A stretch of DNA of 64,000 bases from the NCBI RefSeq assembly GCF_035594125.1, contig NC_087155.1, forward strand, positions 1,527,431 to 1,591,430. Reading direction: 5' to 3'. A model generated the notes under the pieces. The model was not told where the DNA came from and did not search any database. It worked only from the letters and a program-made list of their open reading frames with translations. This document shows, in pieces, positions 60,216 through 64,000 of the stretch; positions within the stretch are counted from its first letter, which is position 1, and the number at the start of each line of letters is the position of its first letter. The DNA comes from Scylla paramamosain (Eukaryota; Arthropoda; Malacostraca; Decapoda; Portunidae). The translations under genes were made by a program, and so were the position numbers.

Positions 60216-61069
60216 TAGTTGAAATTAGAGTTTCCACGAGTGTTTCCGTGTTTCTAGTGTTGGCCTAAATCGAACAAGCATTCTGCGTCATCAGTAGAAG
60301 AAACACTCATGAGTACCTGAGTACTCTCAGTCGCCTTTCTGTAGAAGGAAAATACAGTCAAGCGTCGGCAAATACTTACTTGTTAGATTTAATGATTCCA
60401 CTGGTTTGAGTATGAACTTGTGTGCAAAGTAGTGTTGTAAAAGTTTCAATAAGCAATTCTCTTTGGGCCAGGAACGGATTAATCCATTTTACATTGATTC
60501 GTAAGGGGAATATTGTTTTGGACATTTCTGTTCACGGACGGCCTTCAGGATTGAATTTAATTCAAAAGACGAAGTTTGACTGTATTTCAAACTAGAGAGC
60601 AAAGTTCACCACAGTAAATATATAACATAAACATATCAATGTAAGCGTCTGGAAGAAAATCCATGAAAACCTCGAACTCCAAACATTGTCTACATGTCAG
60701 ACAGTGAGACTCCAGCCTTGGGCACACAGTCTGACGTAGAACACTCGCACACAGTTTACACTCACCGACTCTAAAGCACGTATACACAACAAAGATACTT
60801 CATTGGCTTCACAGTGTATTCAGTCCCTGCCGGTAACAGCTCCTGCCGCTCTCGTCAGCCAGTTACAGCCCGTAACAAACCTCAGCACTTCCTCCCACCA
60901 GCCACACGTCAGTCCCTAGTAGTCCAAGGCACAACCAAGAAAGTTTAAGTCTTGTAAGCTTCCTTGAGCACAACCGTCGACCCACAATGGTTACAACAGC
61001 CAAAATTAAACGGATATATTTTTTGCTTTTGAAATTGTATCTGATATTTGCTCATCTCATATTTGTCGC
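60216..61069. other. Cadherin intron, no gene recognised
   Basis: Unique-looking sequence with short frames and no motifs. Confidence 0.6.
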
Positions 61070-61324
61070 AAGTGCAAGCAGGCAATAAACAGAGAGATAG
61101 ACGAATACTACACAGACTCACAAAGCAGACAGATGGATAGAGACAAACAAAACAGATAGACAGATGGAGAAAGAGTAGACAGACATACAAAACAGACAGA
61201 TAAACAGACTAAACCAATAGACAGTAAACAGACAAACGGAGGGATAGAAAGACAAACAGACAGACATGAATAAATAAAGGTATGCAATTTGAAATCAACA
61301 ACAATAATAATAATAGCAACAATC

Positions 61325-61364
<40 letters not shown>

Positions 61365-62215
61365 CGCCATCACCACCACCACCACTAACAACAACAGCAG
61401 CAGCAGCAGCGAAACAATAACAGTTCGAAAAAATAAACAAATAATAAAGAAAACATGATAAACACCACCAAAAAAAGGCAAAACACAGAAGGAACTTGAA
61501 TCAAAAACTAAATGCAGAGAACACAAACTGTGGAGGAGGCAACACTTCTCAACTGTATCATGAACACTGTTGTGTCAATAGGTACTGTACTCTCGCTGTA
61601 AACACCATCGCCGCCGCCGCCGCCGCAGCCACCACCACCACCACCACCACCACCACCACTAATGCAGCTCTTGGCAAAACAGCATTCAATTTTAGAACTT
61701 AGCAGGTACTCTGCTGCTTATTCTTCCTTTGTGTACGCATGTATGTATGTATGTATGAATGAATCTGCCCGTGTATTTATATATTCGTTCATGTATCCAT
61801 TTATTTATTCATCTATCTATCTATCTGTCTACCTCTGTCTATCTGCCTATCTATTCATTAACTTGTCTATTAATTTATCCATCTATCTATCTTTCTATGT
61901 ATCTGCCTACCTGTCTATCTATTTATCTATCTACCTATCTATCTGTCTACTTATCTACCTATCTACTTATGTCTATTTATCGCAGTACAAGCAGACATCA
62001 AACAAAAAGAAAGGCAAAATAATAATACACAGACAAACAAAAGAGGCAGTTAGAGACAAAACAAATGAACGGACTGCAAAACTGTAGACGGACCCACAAA
62101 ACAAACAGACAAACAGACATACTAACCCAGCAGACAGTAAACATACAAATAAAGGGGTAGAAAGACAGACAGACAAACAGATGAATAAATAAAGGTATGC
62201 AAGTAAAATCCTTAT
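61070..62215. repeat. Duplicated GACA/AAAC-rich block around a CTAT microsatellite
   Basis: 61080-61300 and 61983-62205 are related, both ending in ACAGATGAATAAATAAAGGT or a close variant, then ATGCAA. Between them are AAT and CCG/CCA triplet repeats and a (CTAT)n/(CTGT)n run at 61790-61980. Nothing coding is seen. Confidence 0.6.
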
Positions 62216-62389
62216 CTATGCCTATCTTCCTGTCCACTACCTATTTACCTATCTGTCTACCGATTTACTTTTCTACTTACGTATCTACTATCAATCTTTA
62301 TCTTCTTATTAGTCTACTCATCTATCCATGCATACTTATCTGTGTGAGTCCACTAACTGGTGTCCTCCTTCCCCGGCGTGGCGGCGCAG

Positions 62390-62668
62390 GCACTGGACCG
62401 GGACCCGCCGCACGGGAGGGGCGAGTGGCGGCTGCGGGTGGAGGTGCGGGACGGCCAAGGAAGCGGGGAGGAACAGGAAGCAACCCCCGTACTGCCCCAT
62501 TCATTCTCCCCATCCCACCTCCACCGCCAGGCGTCTTGGGGCCACCAGGACCCCGAAAGAGATATCACTCCCACCCAAGCCTGGCCCCAGTACCTCCGAA
62601 GCGGTGACGCGGCCATAGGAGATACGGGGCACGGGAGGCCAGCTGACGGGGGAAGGAAAGAGCGCCAG
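62390..62668 (+). CDS. Cadherin exon 5 (EC repeat, enters a disordered insert)
   Basis: Acceptor GGCGGCGCAG precedes an open frame that begins ALDRDPPHGRGEWRLRVEVR. This completes the EC repeat started in exon 4 (L-D-R-D, then an E-V-R-D-G strand). Where the family normally reaches its D-x-N-D-N linker, the frame instead enters Glu/Gln/Pro/Arg-rich sequence and meets TGA at 62732. The 3' boundary used here, CGCCAG|GTGTGGGG, is weak. It was chosen because it is phase 0 and joins in frame to the exon at 62767. A sequence indel between 62645 and 62731 is the alternative explanation. Confidence 0.65.
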
Positions 62669-62766
62669 GTGTGGGGGAGGGCAGGACCAGCAAAAGAGAG
62701 GCTGCGGGATGTCTTTCAGAGCAACAGGAAGTGAAGGCAAAGAGGATATTGATTCCCACGCCGCAG

Positions 62767-64000
62767 GGAAACAACTTGAATGAAGACATCGCGCCGTCCA
62801 GACGCCGTGACGGGGATGTATCTGCCGTCACGTCCCAGTTCCTGAGGCGGCGGGGCGGCGAAGATGCGGGCGCCATGGGGGGTGTGCAGTATCGGGACAG
62901 GCGATCCTTCCCGGCCTCGTACCCTGGAGTGACGGCGGCGGCTCGCGGCTCTCCGCCAAGCCATCCATCACCACAGACAGCAATCACAGCCGCCGCGGGC
63001 CGCCGGGAGCGTAGGAAACAAAACTGGAAAACTTGGAGCCACAACTTGCATTTACATGTGAAGGACAAATCAGAATCCACTTCGCAATTCCCTCTCGGCA
63101 CCAAAAACAAGAGCGTGACAGGCTGGCACGACCCTCTCGCTCAGGCAGCGCGGAACGACCACCTGGGAACGCCCGCTCATGACTTTCAGATGTGGAACGT
63201 GAGCGCCTCCAGGAAGCTACGCCTCCCGAGATTTCTAGGCCGCGGCGCTCACGTGGAAGTGCCGCCACCAGATCAACCACAAGGAAATCCTCTCCAGGGA
63301 AGTGGACGAGGAAAGCGGCAGCTACGCGAGGGTCCGGGAGAGGCTCGCTGCGCCGTGAACACTGCGCCGCTGAGTGCAGCCGCGAACGCCACGCTGAGCG
63401 TTGCGAATGGTGTTCGGCAAGACCTTTCCCCTCTCTCCTCTCATACTGACCGCCATCCCGACCCGCCTGGCGCAGGACCCACCGATCACAGGGCACCTCA
63501 TGGCTCGCTTTTCGCAGGGAGCACCAAGCGAGGGTCTCTTGAGGCGAGGAAATCTAGCAGATTAAAGGTTATGGAAAAGATTCCATCGCGCCACGGAAGG
63601 GAGGACAAGGATGCTTCCCCCAGTGAACACAAAGCTTCTGAGGGACAAGGAGACGCTGCGGAAGAGAGGAACATGCCCCGCACGCTCCATCAGACTAATC
63701 TGGAATCTCCCGCCACCACTAACAGAATTCCTTCGTCTGGTGGCGTCACCATTAGCAAGGTGACGCGTGAGTCAGGCCAGGAAGCTCTCACGCCCTCGCC
63801 GCTAAAGGGAAGCAGCTGTGAGGGAGTGCAGGTGCTTGGTGGTGTTGGTGGTGGTGGTGGTGGAGGTGGCGGGGGCGAGGGGAGCATAGTGCACGTGGTG
63901 GATACTGTGGTGACGGTGGTGGTGAAGGACATCAATGATAACGCCCCGGTCTTCCCCAACACCACCATGCTGGGCCACGTGCAGGAAAACGGGCCCGCGG
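62767..64000 (+). CDS. Cadherin exon 6: long disordered insert, then DINDN linker
   Basis: One plus frame is open from about 62645 to the window end without a stop. It ends in VVTVVVKDINDNAPVF and TTMLGHVQENGPA, an unmistakable cadherin linker followed by the start of the next repeat. About 370 residues before that linker are polar and of low complexity, with mixed Arg, Ser, Pro, Glu and Lys and a run of Gly near 63840-63880. They have no cadherin features. I start the exon at 62767 after CCCACGCCGCAG, which keeps the frame with exon 5. The insert sits inside an EC repeat, where most relatives have only a short loop. The exon continues beyond the window. Confidence 0.65.

Overview
This window is eukaryotic nuclear DNA, most likely from an arthropod and probably a decapod crustacean. 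The grounds are the density and length of simple repeats, the mix of non-LTR, Penelope-like and Polinton elements, the TTAGG-like degenerate runs, and the arthropod type of classical cadherin. The species call is inference from style; no search was possible.

The backbone is one plus-strand host gene, a cadherin. I place six exons, at 16414-16539, 41128-41243, 42235-42399, 57186-57323, 62390-62668 and 62767 to the window end. Splice sites and phases agree throughout. The conceptual product runs through successive cadherin repeats and most resembles the arthropod CadN/shotgun group. The gene enters from the left (no start codon is seen) and runs off the right edge. Everything else lies in its introns or upstream.

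Bases 1-16413 hold no host exon I can support. They contain simple repeats, LINE debris (3473-3970, 4860-5185), a Rex1/CR1-like LINE with a long open frame (7711-10460) nested inside an older LINE, a foldback element (5186-5875), copies of an unnamed dispersed repeat and a TTAGG-rich repeat. The first large intron (16540-41127) carries a decayed Penelope-like element between inverted repeats (16887-18001), a 73-bp inverted repeat around a microsatellite (18037-18324), a retroelement-type open frame (18695-19327), a complete Polinton/Maverick (19687-35442), a 21-bp minisatellite (35683-36605) and more LINE debris.

The Polinton is the main find. It has AG...CT termini, long inverted repeats with nested hairpins, a 6-bp GTAGTA direct repeat on both sides, and all genes on the minus strand. 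Reading away from the right end these are: a penton-like minor capsid gene (5' frame break), protein-primed DNA polymerase B (four exons), FtsK/HerA-type packaging ATPase, DDE integrase with chromodomain, two small conserved Polinton proteins, a macro-domain protein, a basic pX-like virion protein, a major capsid protein, an adenain-like protease, and a two-exon gene of unknown function. Together these make a replication, integration and virion-assembly set, so the element is virus-like. The macro-domain gene is unexpected and could act on host ADP-ribose signalling.

The later introns are dominated by a 7-kb composite satellite (45618-52740), tRNA-like SINE pieces, a second foldback (53468-54377) and a 2.5-kb polypyrimidine CTT tract (57442-59990). 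Long open frames inside these repeats occur in several frames at once and are not treated as genes.
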